DNA from: Aureobasidium sp. EXF-3400
Taxonomy: Eukaryota; Ascomycota; Dothideomycetes; Dothideales; Saccotheciaceae
Length of the DNA: 64,000 bases
Assembly: GCA_024195585.1 (NCBI GenBank)
Contig: SWBL01000105.1
Span: 1 to 64,000 of the forward strand
Direction: 5' to 3'
The notes under the pieces are model-generated. The model was not told the DNA's origin. It saw nothing but the letters and a program-made list of their open reading frames with translations, and searched no databases. Shown in pieces: positions 55,148-64,000 of this stretch (the stretch's first letter is position 1; the number at the start of each line of letters is the position of its first letter). Made by a program: the position numbers and the translations under genes.

Positions 55148-57527
55148 ATGGCCTCTATCGAAAGTGCCACCAACGCAGTAAAGAAGTTGGAGTGTCGGTT
55201 CTGCCAGAGGATCTATTCCAAGGCAGAGCATCTCACAGTACGGCAAAACATCTACAAACCGATAAACTGATCTCTGACATATCCTCTCTAGAGACACGAA
55301 CGTTCTCACACAGGCGTGCGGCCGTTTACTTGCAAAGAGTGCAACCGCGCCTTTAGTCGACAAGACTCGTTGGCCCGCCATGAAAAACTCCACCTGCGTA
55401 GAGAGAGCATGAAATGTGCTTCGCCTGCTGCCTCCACCTACACGCCAGCCAAATCTTATGCATTGCAGCATTTGCTGGCCGCTGACGAGGAGATCGAGAC
55501 ACGCAATTATGTACCACCTTCGGATCCTGGTACCTCGCAGACCTGGCATGAGCAACCATATCAAGTCGAGCCTGACATGATAGACATGCATTGTGCCACA
55601 GATCTTGACTTCCAACTAATATGGCCTGATTCCGAGGAGCTGTTCCAGTCAATCATGTCTACAGATACTACCTCACATGTCCCTGTAGGCACTCTACCGT
55701 TTCCTCAGGGCATTGATCGATTTACACCGACGAGTCTTGACTCGCCCACCTCGCTTGATGATCGAGGATCGGCTATCAAAGCCATACCCAACGGCGGTGG
55801 CCACCAGGCTGTCTACGGAGTCAGCAGGATGATCTCAAATTTGGTGAGAGGAGTGCATTGTGTCAATCACTCCCTAGCTGACTCTCTCTCAGTCGTCAAG
55901 CATCACTGCAGAAGCCGAGGCTACATCTGTCACATCCGTGTTCTTAGACGAGTGCCTCCATATGTTCTTCGTCCGCTTTACACCTACGTTTCCTGTCCTG
56001 CATCGCTCGACATTTGTGTTTCGAGATTGCACTCATCCGTTGCTACTAAACGCTATCGCCATAGGGTCATTATATCTTGGTCCCAAGGATGCTGTTGCAA
56101 AAGGCGAAGCATTGTGGCGTCTGTCTCACACAGCGATTGCGACTTCGGTAGGTCTCATCTTCGCAAACTTGCCGACCTTAGTATTGATTTTGTCGCAGTG
56201 GCAGAGTCTGATCACTCACCGAGGACCACACGATCCATGTAATGGACTCCAGTTGGTCTTGGCTGCTTTGCTCGGTCAGGTTTATGCAGCCCTGTCAAAG
56301 GTAAGAACCGTGCCAGACAGCTTCTCACAATCGCTGACAAATCAGAATCGAGTACTTCGGACGACATCGCAGATATTCCATGCTCTCGGCTTCTCCTGGG
56401 CAAGACACTGTGGCATGTACGACAACGACACGTTCTCCTTGAACAATCTGCCTTCCCTGGACGCATCTCCGGAAGAGAAAGACCGCCAGTGGAGGACTTG
56501 GGCTGCTCATGAGATTCAACGAAGAGTACTTCTCGCTCAATACATACTAGATGGACTGGTCTCGTCGGCTAGCGGCAATCCTACTTCGACGCGGCATGCT
56601 GCCAACCAGCTTGGACTACCTTGCGATGAGAGCTTATTCGAAGCAAGCACTGCCGATGAATGGCTCGTCAAGATGCGATCACAATCTAAGCAGGACATTG
56701 CTTTCCGTGACATCTTTCGGTCTTTCTTCACACCTCTCGACACAGGAAGACTACCAGAGCATACCTTGACATCTTTCTCGTTGCGTGTAATCTTGGAAGG
56801 CGTACAGTCACTTGTCTGTGATTCTACTGACGGTCCATCTGTCGGCGTTCCAACCCGGTCAGAGATTCGCAGGGCCCTCGCTCAGGTCCATGAAAGCATT
56901 ACCAAGAACAAGATATCAGAGTCAGAGACACTAGAGGCTCTATTGCGATGGCACTCGATTTGCCTCGATGCAGCTGCAGACTCGTCTATGCTGTGCCGGC
57001 ATATCTGCGCACGCTACAATATCCCACAGCATGTGCTTGGAGGCAGTAAAAGTCTCAAGGCAGGGCTGGACCTCGTCGCTTGGGCAAAGACTGAAGATGC
57101 GCGCAGAGCATTGTTGCATGCTGTCGCCATCCAGGACATTGTCGAGCAGCTACCTCGCGGACGTGCACATGTGCTTCACATGCCTAGTTCTCTGTTCGCT
57201 GCTGCAACCGTGTACAGCGTCTTTTCATTGGCAGGCCACACCACTGTCAATCTGCCTCGCGTCATTGACTGGAAGGACGTACTCTTCACCGAAGTTGACC
57301 CTTGTGTCATTCTTGGTGACCTTGCAGGTACGTCTGCTGGATCCAGCACAACGAGAAGATTCGTTCGCGGCGAGAAACTTTCCGGCAGTGGCTATGAATC
57401 TTTGACTCGCAACTTGCTCTACGAGCTCAACTCGATGCAGAAGCTGTTCCGTTGCCTTAGTTCACAGTGGGGGCTCGCACATGACATGGAGTCTTTGTTG
57501 AACTCATGGATATCCCTTTGCCACTGA
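55148..57527 (+). CDS. C2H2 zinc-finger transcription factor with fungal_trans domain
   Basis: Five exons, 55148..55237, 55292..55843, 55893..56147, 56199..56300 and 56346..57527, encode 726 residues. Two C2H2 fingers are at the N terminus: [21 protein letters not shown], split by intron 1, and [21 protein letters not shown]. The middle-homology region follows from about 215. It has [13 protein letters not shown], then [22 protein letters not shown] across a 51-nt intron, and later [12 protein letters not shown] and [14 protein letters not shown]. Both the 51-nt and the 45-nt introns are stop-free multiples of three. Spliced forms fit the family pattern better. The combination C2H2 plus fungal_trans is typical of regulators of carbon or secondary metabolism in ascomycetes. 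No target can be read from the sequence. It ends 161 bp from the convergent FAH-family gene. Confidence 0.86.
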
Positions 57528-57688
57528 AGCATGGTGTAAAGAGTTGGGTCTTTATTAGGAGTTTAGGTCTGGAAAGACAAATGGGAATCTTATATTTCAA
57601 GACATATCGTTGGGAGTTATTTACAGTTCAAATTCAAGTCGTCAATCTGGCATATTTTCAAGACATACAACATCCTTGTTCTTGCCGT

Positions 57689-58614
57689 TTACTTTTCGTC
57701 CTCAAAGACAGTGGTCAAAGTACCAATGTGAGGGTGAACCTCGACAGAGAACTCATCGCCATCACGCAAGAACTCCTTGGGGTCCTTGCCAACACCCACG
57801 CCAGCGGGAGTTCCAGTAAGGATAATGGTACCAGCGGGTAAAGTAGTGCCCTGCGAACAGAAGCTGATGAGTTTGGGGATGCTGAAGATGAGGTCGTCGA
57901 TACCGGAATCCTGCATGACGTTGCCGTTCTTGCTGCCCTTGATGTGCAGCTTGCTCGGGTCGGGAATCAACTTGGAGCTCGCCAAAACAGGACCGATGGG
58001 GCAAGCACCGTCAAAGCCTTTGCTGTAGCACCATTGGCTCTGAGAGAATTGAGCGGCACGGCTGGAGACGTCGTTTGCGGCTGTGTATCCAAGGACATAG
58101 TCGAGGGCTTCCGACTCGGAGACGTTCTTGCAGGGCTTGGAGATGACGACGACGAGTTCGGATTCGTAGTCTGCTGTGTCGGTTGACTTGGTGTGCTTGG
58201 GGATAACGGTAGGGCTGGGGTACGGGTCTGCGAGGGAGGTGGCTGGCTTGAGGAAGATGACGGGCTCTGATGGAGCGTCCATCTTGACCTCTTCGGCGTG
58301 TCTCTTGTACTGTGGTTTCCTGTTAGATACCTCGTAAATACCAAAGTAGGACCAAATCTTACGTTCAAGCCAATGCAGCGTATCGTGCCGACCTCCTCTT
58401 GTGACAGTGGAGACAGCAGCTTAGCAACTTTCTCCGTCTTGTCTGACAGCGAACCGGGGTTCAAGGCGGACTTGCCGCTGAACACTTTGACTTCGACCTC
58501 ATCGCCTTTGCGGATGGCAAGACCAACATCGAGTTCGGCATCGACGGGTTCGCCGATTAGGATTGCCTTGGAGTCGCTGGCTGGGACGAAACGGACGAGG
58601 CGGTTGAAGGACAT
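57689..58614 (-). CDS. Fumarylacetoacetate hydrolase family protein (FAHD1-like)
   Basis: Join of 58614..58363 and 58309..57689, 290 residues. The intron (53 bp) falls in IRCIGLN-YKRHAEE, the family's lead-in motif. Then come PVIFLKPATSL, DYESELVVVIS (metal-binding Asp and Glu), GYTAANDVSSR, KGFDGACPIGPVL and ILTGTPAGVG. An N-terminal cap of about 75 residues precedes the domain. The length suits the FAHD1/FAHD2 group, Mg-dependent hydrolases or decarboxylases of acylpyruvates or oxaloacetate, and not the longer tyrosine-pathway FAH. No mitochondrial presequence is clear. The precise substrate is uncertain. Confidence 0.9.
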
Positions 58615-59170
58615 GTTGACACTGGTGGTAGGTATTGTTGGTATTGGAGAAGAAGGTCAAGGGTCGTAGAATAGCAAGAAGGGCTTGGATACTATGTCCG
58701 ATGTCGCGCAATGGATGCTATCACGAAACACATCAAGTCCCGCACATGAGATCCGCCGCATTCGAGAAACACCTTCCTTCCCCACCTACCTACGAGGGGT
58801 ACAAGTGGGGAAGGAACCCTCTGTCTCGTCGGCCGAAGCCGTCCCGAAGACCGAGACAGAACAAACAGAAGCGTCTTCAATTGGTATACAGATGTACGCA
58901 AGTTCAGCGCATAGGAGACAAACTGTGCTAGAAGTTTCAGCAAGCTTCAGAGCAGTCTGCCTCGTCTGACCATGATCGTTCCCACACGTCGAAACAGCAC
59001 CACCCGACTGTTTGCTGGTCAGAGCTCTACAGCTGGAAGGCCGTGTGGGGCAGTCACAAAGTGTTTTGACAAGATAACCCGATGACGGCCGAGGGCATAT
59101 GTTCCATGTAACTCTTTACGAGCATTCCTGTCTTCTGTTTCTCAATCACACATACCACATACCGCACAAA
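58615..59170. other. Divergent promoter region
   Basis: 556 bp separating the FAH-family gene (-) and the small protein gene (+). No gene seen. Confidence 0.4.
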
Positions 59171-59642
59171 ATGTCGACCACCAAGCCATTGGGACCTTTC
59201 AAGCTCGTCACCGTCAACACAGCACCCGAGCGTGCCTACAGGTTGATCGGTCGCGTTGTCGAGAACGTCAAGGACAAGTACACCATCATCCACGCTGGAA
59301 ACGCAGACAGTAGGTCATCAGACTTGAAGAGATAGTAGACATTGACTGACCCAAATACAGGCCAAGAACAGGTTCGCGAGGTCGTTACCAAAGAGCAGCC
59401 AGACGTTTTGGTGTGTCAAGCTAGGCATCGATATTGTAGCAACAAGACACTGACGAGAGGTGCAGTTCACCGCATCCATGTGGACACCGGAAGAGGCCAA
59501 GAGCATCCACGCCGAAGCCAAAGAAATCATGGGCCCGCAATTGAAGACTTTCGCACTGCCTCAGGGTCTCCAGGTGTCGAGAGGACCGGACGCTGTGGTC
59601 GAGTTCATCGAGGAGAACCTGCCCGCTCTGCTCGAGGGTTAA
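59171..59642 (+). CDS. Small conserved-looking protein, function unknown
   Basis: Three exons, 59171..59309, 59361..59410 and 59466..59642, encode 121 residues. The first join rebuilds NADS-QEQVREVV; the second gives QPDVL-FTASMWTPEEA. The short protein has the look of a compact alpha/beta fold: strand KLVTVN, helix ERAYRLIGRVVENV, strand YTIIHAG, helix EQVREVVTKE, strand DVLFTASM, and a C-terminal helix AVVEFIEENLPALL. The alternation resembles a flavodoxin- or Rossmann-like half-domain, but I see no nucleotide-binding motif. Codon use and intron placement look like a real, constrained gene. No family name comes to mind. Confidence 0.72.
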
Positions 59643-60086
59643 ACAGAAGAAGATACGATATACCAATACAGATGTTCCATGTTTAGGATGAATATGAAGC
59701 GGAAGTGAATTATTTGAGATTGAGTGATCGAGGCTCTCGAGGAGAAAGACTAAAGGGCAGCGTCATGGTTTGGTCTGGATTGAGCCCCACCATATGATTG
59801 GACGAGAGACGGCAGGCTCGGCATGACGGCATGGCGATCAGCCGGATCCGGGGGGCTCTCTGCAGGCGCGCGAGCTTGTTTTATGGAGTGGACTTCTGGA
59901 AGCACTCAAAAGACGTTGACGATGATGGCGTGGATTATGATGATGCTGTTGATTCTGCATTGAAGCGTCGTAATTCTCCTTGTTGTCTCCCATCTGCCCC
60001 CCAGTCCCCTGCCTACCAATCAATCCTTGCAGCACCGCACCTGCTGCCTGTTTCCCCCACCACACACACCCCAGACCATCGCAACC
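59643..60086. other. Spacer, no gene seen
   Basis: 444 bp of 3' flank and promoter for the DUF3074 gene, C-rich just before its start. Confidence 0.4.
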
Positions 60087-61931
60087 ATGGCCGAACTACA
60101 CAAGGCGCTCGAGCAGCTGGGGCCTATCGACTGGGCCGATGTGCCGCAAGATCTAGGTCCATTCATGAAGAACCTCTTCGAGACTGGTGAACTCATCTGC
60201 AACTCGGTCCCACCTCCTTCTGGCGGCACCGCCTACGAGGCTTCCCAGCCTTCGCAGCCCAAGCCCGACACGGCAAAGTCGGCCAAGGAGGTTGTCAACT
60301 CAGACGCCCGTCCTGTCGACCCCCACCCCGATCACGTCGCCCTGCAAAAGTCATGGGGAAAGCCCGTCAAGTTGAACGCCAAAGAGAATCCTCTGGGCAT
60401 CTCCGTCTACAAGATGGCAGCCAAAGACAGACACGGTGCATGGTTCGCTCGTAGGCAGGTTCTCGAGGGCGTCTCTCTCACAAAGGTCCGCAGAGCCATG
60501 CAGCGAGAGTTTGCCGAATCATTGGCCCAGTCTGGTGGTGCTGGTGCTGGCAACGTTCGTGGCATCGGCGGTGACCGCCGCTTGGACAAGAAAGAGGTCG
60601 ACAATGTCGGCAAGATGGAGGCTCTCCAGCTGAGCGCCCAATTCCCTGGCCCCACAGCCCCTAGAGAGTTCATCACCCTGCTCTTCACCTCCGAGAACGC
60701 CCTGTCGAACAAGACTAGCCAAGACAAACATCCCATCCCGAGACACTACATGGTCGTCTCCAAGCCTCTCACACATCCCGACACCCCCGACCGCGAAGGC
60801 TACGTCAAGGGCACTTACGAGTCCGTCGAGATGATCCGCGAGATTCCCTTGACCCCTGCACCCGAGAAAGAGGGCGGTGCTGATGGTGACAAGCACGAGC
60901 TCAACCCTGTTGAATGGATCATGATTACACGCAGCGACCCCGGTGGTGGTATCCCTCGCTTCATGGTCGAAAGAGGCACACCTGGCTCCATTGCCGCCGA
61001 TGTGTCCAAATTTTTGGACTGGGCATGTGCCAAAGATGAGATCCCCGACCCAGATGCCGACGAGGAGCTGCAACAGAAGGCCCAGGCCGAGCAGACCCAA
61101 CAGAAGGGCCCTCCTCCAGCTGCACCCGCCGCACAGAACTCGAATGCACAGCAACCTGCTGCACAACAGCAAGGCGGCCTTTTCGCCTCCATCACAGGTG
61201 CCGTCGAAGCAGGCATAGAAGCTTATGCTCCGGCCAGTGTCGCCAACTATACTCATAACTACATGCATCCCGAGGACGATACCTCGGACTCTTCATCGTC
61301 TTCGGACTCATCAGACGCCGCATCATTCGCATCTGCCAAAGATCATCATCTGGACATGGGCGACCATCCAGCACAACATCCCGCACATGACAGCACAGCT
61401 GTAGCCGCTTCCACAACATCGCTGGGCCGCGCTTCTTCGACTTCTTCATCCGCTCTACCAATGGGCAACTCTCCTCACGACAAAGAACTTCGCAAAATCG
61501 ACAAAGACCGCGCAAAGATCGAAGCAAAGATCCACAAAAAGCAAGACAACGAAGCCGTCAAACTCGCCAGCCACAAAGAAAAACACCCCGAAGACTCTGC
61601 CAAATACCAAGAACAATACGACACCGCAATGGCCAAGCTAGCCGAGAAGCGCGAAAAGGAACTCGGCAAACTGGAGCAAAAGCGTGACAAGGAAATCTCA
61701 AAAGCACAGAGGAAGAGAAGTGTACAGTTGAACAAGGACGAAGCCAATAGAGTTGCTAGAGAAAGAGATGATTTCAGAAATCAGGTTGATATGTTGAAGC
61801 GCGAGAATGGATTGCTTAGAGAGCAGATGACCGACTTGCAGCGTGAGAATGCTATACTTGTTGAAAAGGTCAACAAGGTCGCTGGAGTCGGCGCGCTCAA
61901 GGAGATCCAGAATGAAGTTCATAATCAATGA
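60087..61931 (+). CDS. DUF3074 (START-like) protein with C-terminal coiled coil
   Basis: A single exon of 614 residues from the ATG at 60087 (MAELHKALEQ). An in-frame ATG 60 bp earlier lies in C-rich leader. Residues about 85-330 make the fungal DUF3074 domain, a START-like lipid-binding fold: GISVYKMAAKDRHGAWFARR, then REFITLLFTSENAL, RHYMVVSKPLTHP, VEWIMITRSDPGGGIPRFM and SKFLDWACAKDE. A Gln/Ala/Pro linker and a Ser/Asp-rich stretch follow. From about 465 to 600 the chain is a charged coiled coil (MAKLAEKREKELGKLEQKRD, then ENGLLREQMTDLQRENAILV). The layout suggests a membrane-contact or lipid-transfer adaptor that self-associates; that role is inferred from the fold. Confidence 0.85.
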   Translation: MAELHKALEQLGPIDWADVPQDLGPFMKNLFETGELICNSVPPPSGGTAYEASQPSQPKPDTAKSAKEVVNSDARPVDPHPDHVALQKSWGKPVKLNAKENPLGISVYKMAAKDRHGAWFARRQVLEGVSLTKVRRAMQREFAESLAQSGGAGAGNVRGIGGDRRLDKKEVDNVGKMEALQLSAQFPGPTAPREFITLLFTSENALSNKTSQDKHPIPRHYMVVSKPLTHPDTPDREGYVKGTYESVEMIREIPLTPAPEKEGGADGDKHELNPVEWIMITRSDPGGGIPRFMVERGTPGSIAADVSKFLDWACAKDEIPDPDADEELQQKAQAEQTQQKGPPPAAPAAQNSNAQQPAAQQQGGLFASITGAVEAGIEAYAPASVANYTHNYMHPEDDTSDSSSSSDSSDAASFASAKDHHLDMGDHPAQHPAHDSTAVAASTTSLGRASSTSSSALPMGNSPHDKELRKIDKDRAKIEAKIHKKQDNEAVKLASHKEKHPEDSAKYQEQYDTAMAKLAEKREKELGKLEQKRDKEISKAQRKRSVQLNKDEANRVARERDDFRNQVDMLKRENGLLREQMTDLQRENAILVEKVNKVAGVGALKEIQNEVHNQ

Positions 61932-62413
61932 GTAACGACCGGGGGTATCCACATGCCACAGAAGGGTTCGTAACATCCGGCATTAATTTTATAGTCTCTT
62001 TTGTTCAAGCGAAGTTTTACATTCCTCTTCTATAGACAGGCAGAAGATACACTTTGTTATTGCTTAGAGTCCGGTAGAAATCTGGAAATGTGGGGAACGA
62101 GCCTCGATTGCATCGCCAGGCCATGACTTTATCATGCCGTGTGAAGACCGCAATCATTCTTCGCTTACTACTCAGGATCCACAGAGGGAGCATATATATC
62201 AGGAGAGCAAATACAATTGTTTGGAAAGCACAACAATTCATATCAACTGACTGTTTGAGGGGAAGCTATAGTAAGGCAGCTATTCACTAATGTACAATCT
62301 CATCTTCTCGCCTCCATAGCAGTGCCTCATTTCTATCCCAAACCTTCGAGATATAAACGGTCAAACACGCTCCATAACATGAGACCGATTCTCTACTTCG
62401 CATCATGACTTGT
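61932..62413. other. Convergent spacer
   Basis: 482 bp between two convergent 3' ends. No gene seen. Confidence 0.4.
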
Positions 62414-64000
62414 TCAAACCGAGCTGCAGTTCTTGCCGAGGGGATGCAAGTGATACATGCAAGGGTTAGTCTTCGAGTGCATTTGGACGGCGGCATAGGT
62501 GGATCTGCCCATCTTCAAGCAGTACAGGATCGACCAGAGCAAAGATTGAGGCCAGATCTCGCCATGACCCTGGTCAATTTGGATGCCGCTCAGAATGACG
62601 GCATGACTGAGAAGCAATCTCATGGGGTTGTTGACGGCAATGACCTTCAAGACAGCATCGATTTCACCCGCGGCAGCGGAGACTTGGCTGGCAGTGATGG
62701 CCTTAGCAACGATTGTATCCGCAACAACATTGGCAAAGAGGGGAGCCTGGATGCGGGCAGCGAAGCGCCAGAGCTGAACAAGGGTCTTCAAGTCGATGTC
62801 CATGTCGTGAGAGACGACACCGTCGGCAGACTTGACGGAGAGTTCGTGATCATCGCGGCGGCTATACACCCACTGTCTGAACACAGTAAAAGAAGGGTTC
62901 TTCACAACAAGATCAAGCTCCTCCTTCACCACGTCTGAGCCGACATTGAAGGCTGTAGCAAAGTACTGAGAGTAATGACGAATAACCGTCTCGTGGATAC
63001 CACCGATGGTGGGTTCGTCGAAAATATCATTTTCAGCGCGGATTCCGACGACGTGAGGAATCTCTGACCAGTCACTTGGGACAGGACAACAGTTGTTGAT
63101 AGACTCGGCCTCCGAGTCGTTGATGAAGGGCTTAGCCAGGGTGAACGGCGAAGTTGAACGCGATGGGGGAAGGTAATCAGTGGCCTTGGGGTTCAGGGTA
63201 GGGTTCTGGGCCTTGGAGTCAACGGACAGCGAGATGGGAAGTTCAGTCTTGAAAGCTTCGTAAGCAAGTGACGAAACGTCTGAGTCGTTGCCATCTTCGA
63301 CTGTGTTGGGAGGTGCGGAAGGACTGTCTTGAATGATGGCGGGCTCAAGGTCGATGGTTGAGGCGACCGGAGTTGTAGGGCCTTCGTCAGAGGCGGATGA
63401 CTTAGCGATGGGGGCAGGTGACTGTGGCAGAGGGATGTCCTGAGCCAGGGCCAAGGCCTTCAGTCTGTGATGGGGACCGGGCTTGCGCACAGAGCGAGGG
63501 GACAGGTTTGGAGATGATTGAGCAGCAGACTCGATGCCATTGGCGACAGATCCACTAGGTGTAAAACCCGTCAAGAGGTTTGAGTTGTCGAGTTCAGGAG
63601 CAGTCTGGAAGTTTTCGTCCTTGTTGACTCCAGCGCTGATTGAGGCATTGGAAGTCGAGTGGTCGACAACAGAAGCAGCACCGTCGGGCTCAGACACCTC
63701 GGTGTGAGCAGCATGACCGTTGGTAACGGGGAGTTCAGCATCAAATTTCTGGCTGGTGAAGCGGGAAAGGAGCTTGTGAGGGCCCAGGCCTTTAGCGAGA
63801 TGGGCAGTGATTGCTTCGCGATCACCGTTGGTCAGATCGGCGAGAGAAGACTTGCGCACTTCGCTGGCTGTAGGAGAAGTGGCGCCTGCGGTAGTTTCAC
63901 CAGTGACTTCACCAGTGGGCTCGTCAGGAGCGACAACTTCAGCGGTGTTGGCAGGAGCGACCTTGTCGTCGGCTGCAGACAGCTCGGGCTGTGCCTCAGT
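62414..64000 (-). CDS. BTB/POZ-like protein, partial (N terminus beyond the window)
   Basis: The reading frame is open from the right edge (64000) to a stop at 62414, 528 residues, so the start is missing. The visible N-terminal 310 residues are acidic, Thr/Ser/Pro/Ala-rich and disordered. The folded part begins near SDWSEIPHVVGIRAENDIFD. The segment GIHETVIRHYSQYFATAFNV, followed by LVVKNPSFTVFRQWVYSRR, reads like the dimerisation strand and helices of fungal BTB domains. Next comes LKTLVQLWRFAARIQAPLFA, a BACK-like helical region in such proteins. Many fungal BTB proteins of this type are uncharacterised. The final 25 residues are not clearly family-like and may come from a missed last intron. 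Confidence 0.6.
   Translation of the reverse strand, partial: TEAQPELSAADDKVAPANTAEVVAPDEPTGEVTGETTAGATSPTASEVRKSSLADLTNGDREAITAHLAKGLGPHKLLSRFTSQKFDAELPVTNGHAAHTEVSEPDGAASVVDHSTSNASISAGVNKDENFQTAPELDNSNLLTGFTPSGSVANGIESAAQSSPNLSPRSVRKPGPHHRLKALALAQDIPLPQSPAPIAKSSASDEGPTTPVASTIDLEPAIIQDSPSAPPNTVEDGNDSDVSSLAYEAFKTELPISLSVDSKAQNPTLNPKATDYLPPSRSTSPFTLAKPFINDSEAESINNCCPVPSDWSEIPHVVGIRAENDIFDEPTIGGIHETVIRHYSQYFATAFNVGSDVVKEELDLVVKNPSFTVFRQWVYSRRDDHELSVKSADGVVSHDMDIDLKTLVQLWRFAARIQAPLFANVVADTIVAKAITASQVSAAAGEIDAVLKVIAVNNPMRLLLSHAVILSGIQIDQGHGEIWPQSLLWSILYCLKMGRSTYAAVQMHSKTNPCMYHLHPLGKNCSSV

Noticed and set aside
1..64000. CRISPR arrays, bacterial operons, riboswitches
   Set aside because: The window is eukaryotic. 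The only regular repeats are the 13-bp minisatellite and the CAG tract.

Overview
The window is nuclear DNA of a filamentous ascomycete (Pezizomycotina). Dothideomycetes is my best guess from codon use and gene style; I cannot name the species. The support is direct. Nearly every gene has short GT-AG introns of about 41-119 bp, with CTGAC/CTAAC-like branch sites just before the acceptor. Genes are monocistronic and dense on both strands. The gene set is typical of ascomycetes: Swd1, Rpb1, Ssn3, Gtr2, Pde1, adenosine kinase, a DUF3074 protein and a C2H2/fungal_trans factor. Coordinates given for minus-strand genes run from the lowest to the highest base; exon joins are in the evidence. For each multi-exon model I checked that the summed exon length is divisible by three.

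Layout. 1-1156 is an AT-rich repeat relic with palindromes, probably an eroded transposable element. 1157-6416 holds a multi-pass membrane protein (-), the Arf-like GTPase Arl3/ARFRP1 (+) and the TORC1-activating Rag GTPase Gtr2 (+). 6637-14474 is the most unusual block: four diverged protein-kinase-like paralogs in mixed orientation. All four have a 20-nt exon encoding the HxD catalytic loop, and three of the four follow it with a 53-nt exon. One copy is intact except for an in-frame TAG at a conserved Trp. 15099-22741 holds swd1 (COMPASS) and the Pol II largest subunit, head to head. 23812-26612 holds an RNase H-fold protein and an unknown Q/S/Y-rich protein. 26613-29721 is gene-poor and carries a 13-bp minisatellite.

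29722-35512 holds adenosine kinase, the class II cAMP phosphodiesterase and a peroxisomal (AKL-ending) acyl-CoA ligase, all on the minus strand. 37030-41729 holds an AlkB-like dioxygenase with a Cys-rich metal-binding module, and the PTS2-bearing 3-ketoacyl-CoA thiolase. 42002-47640 holds an eight-exon coiled-coil protein of unknown function and a sugar-porter MFS transporter. 48183-54647 holds the Mediator kinase Cdk8/Ssn3, a PRXL2/AhpC-TSA-like CxxC protein and a polyQ protein. 55148-64000 holds a zinc-finger transcription factor, a fumarylacetoacetate-hydrolase-family enzyme, a small conserved-looking protein, a DUF3074/START-like protein and a BTB-like protein cut off by the right edge.

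Functional links, partly inferred: Rpb1, Swd1 and Cdk8 act on the same Pol II transcription cycle. Pde1 and adenosine kinase both yield AMP. The acyl-CoA ligase and the thiolase are both predicted peroxisomal, and each has a CCTCGG hexamer 100-140 bp upstream of its start, matching the FarA/FarB fatty-acid-response core known from Aspergillus. No tRNA, rRNA or CRISPR was found.
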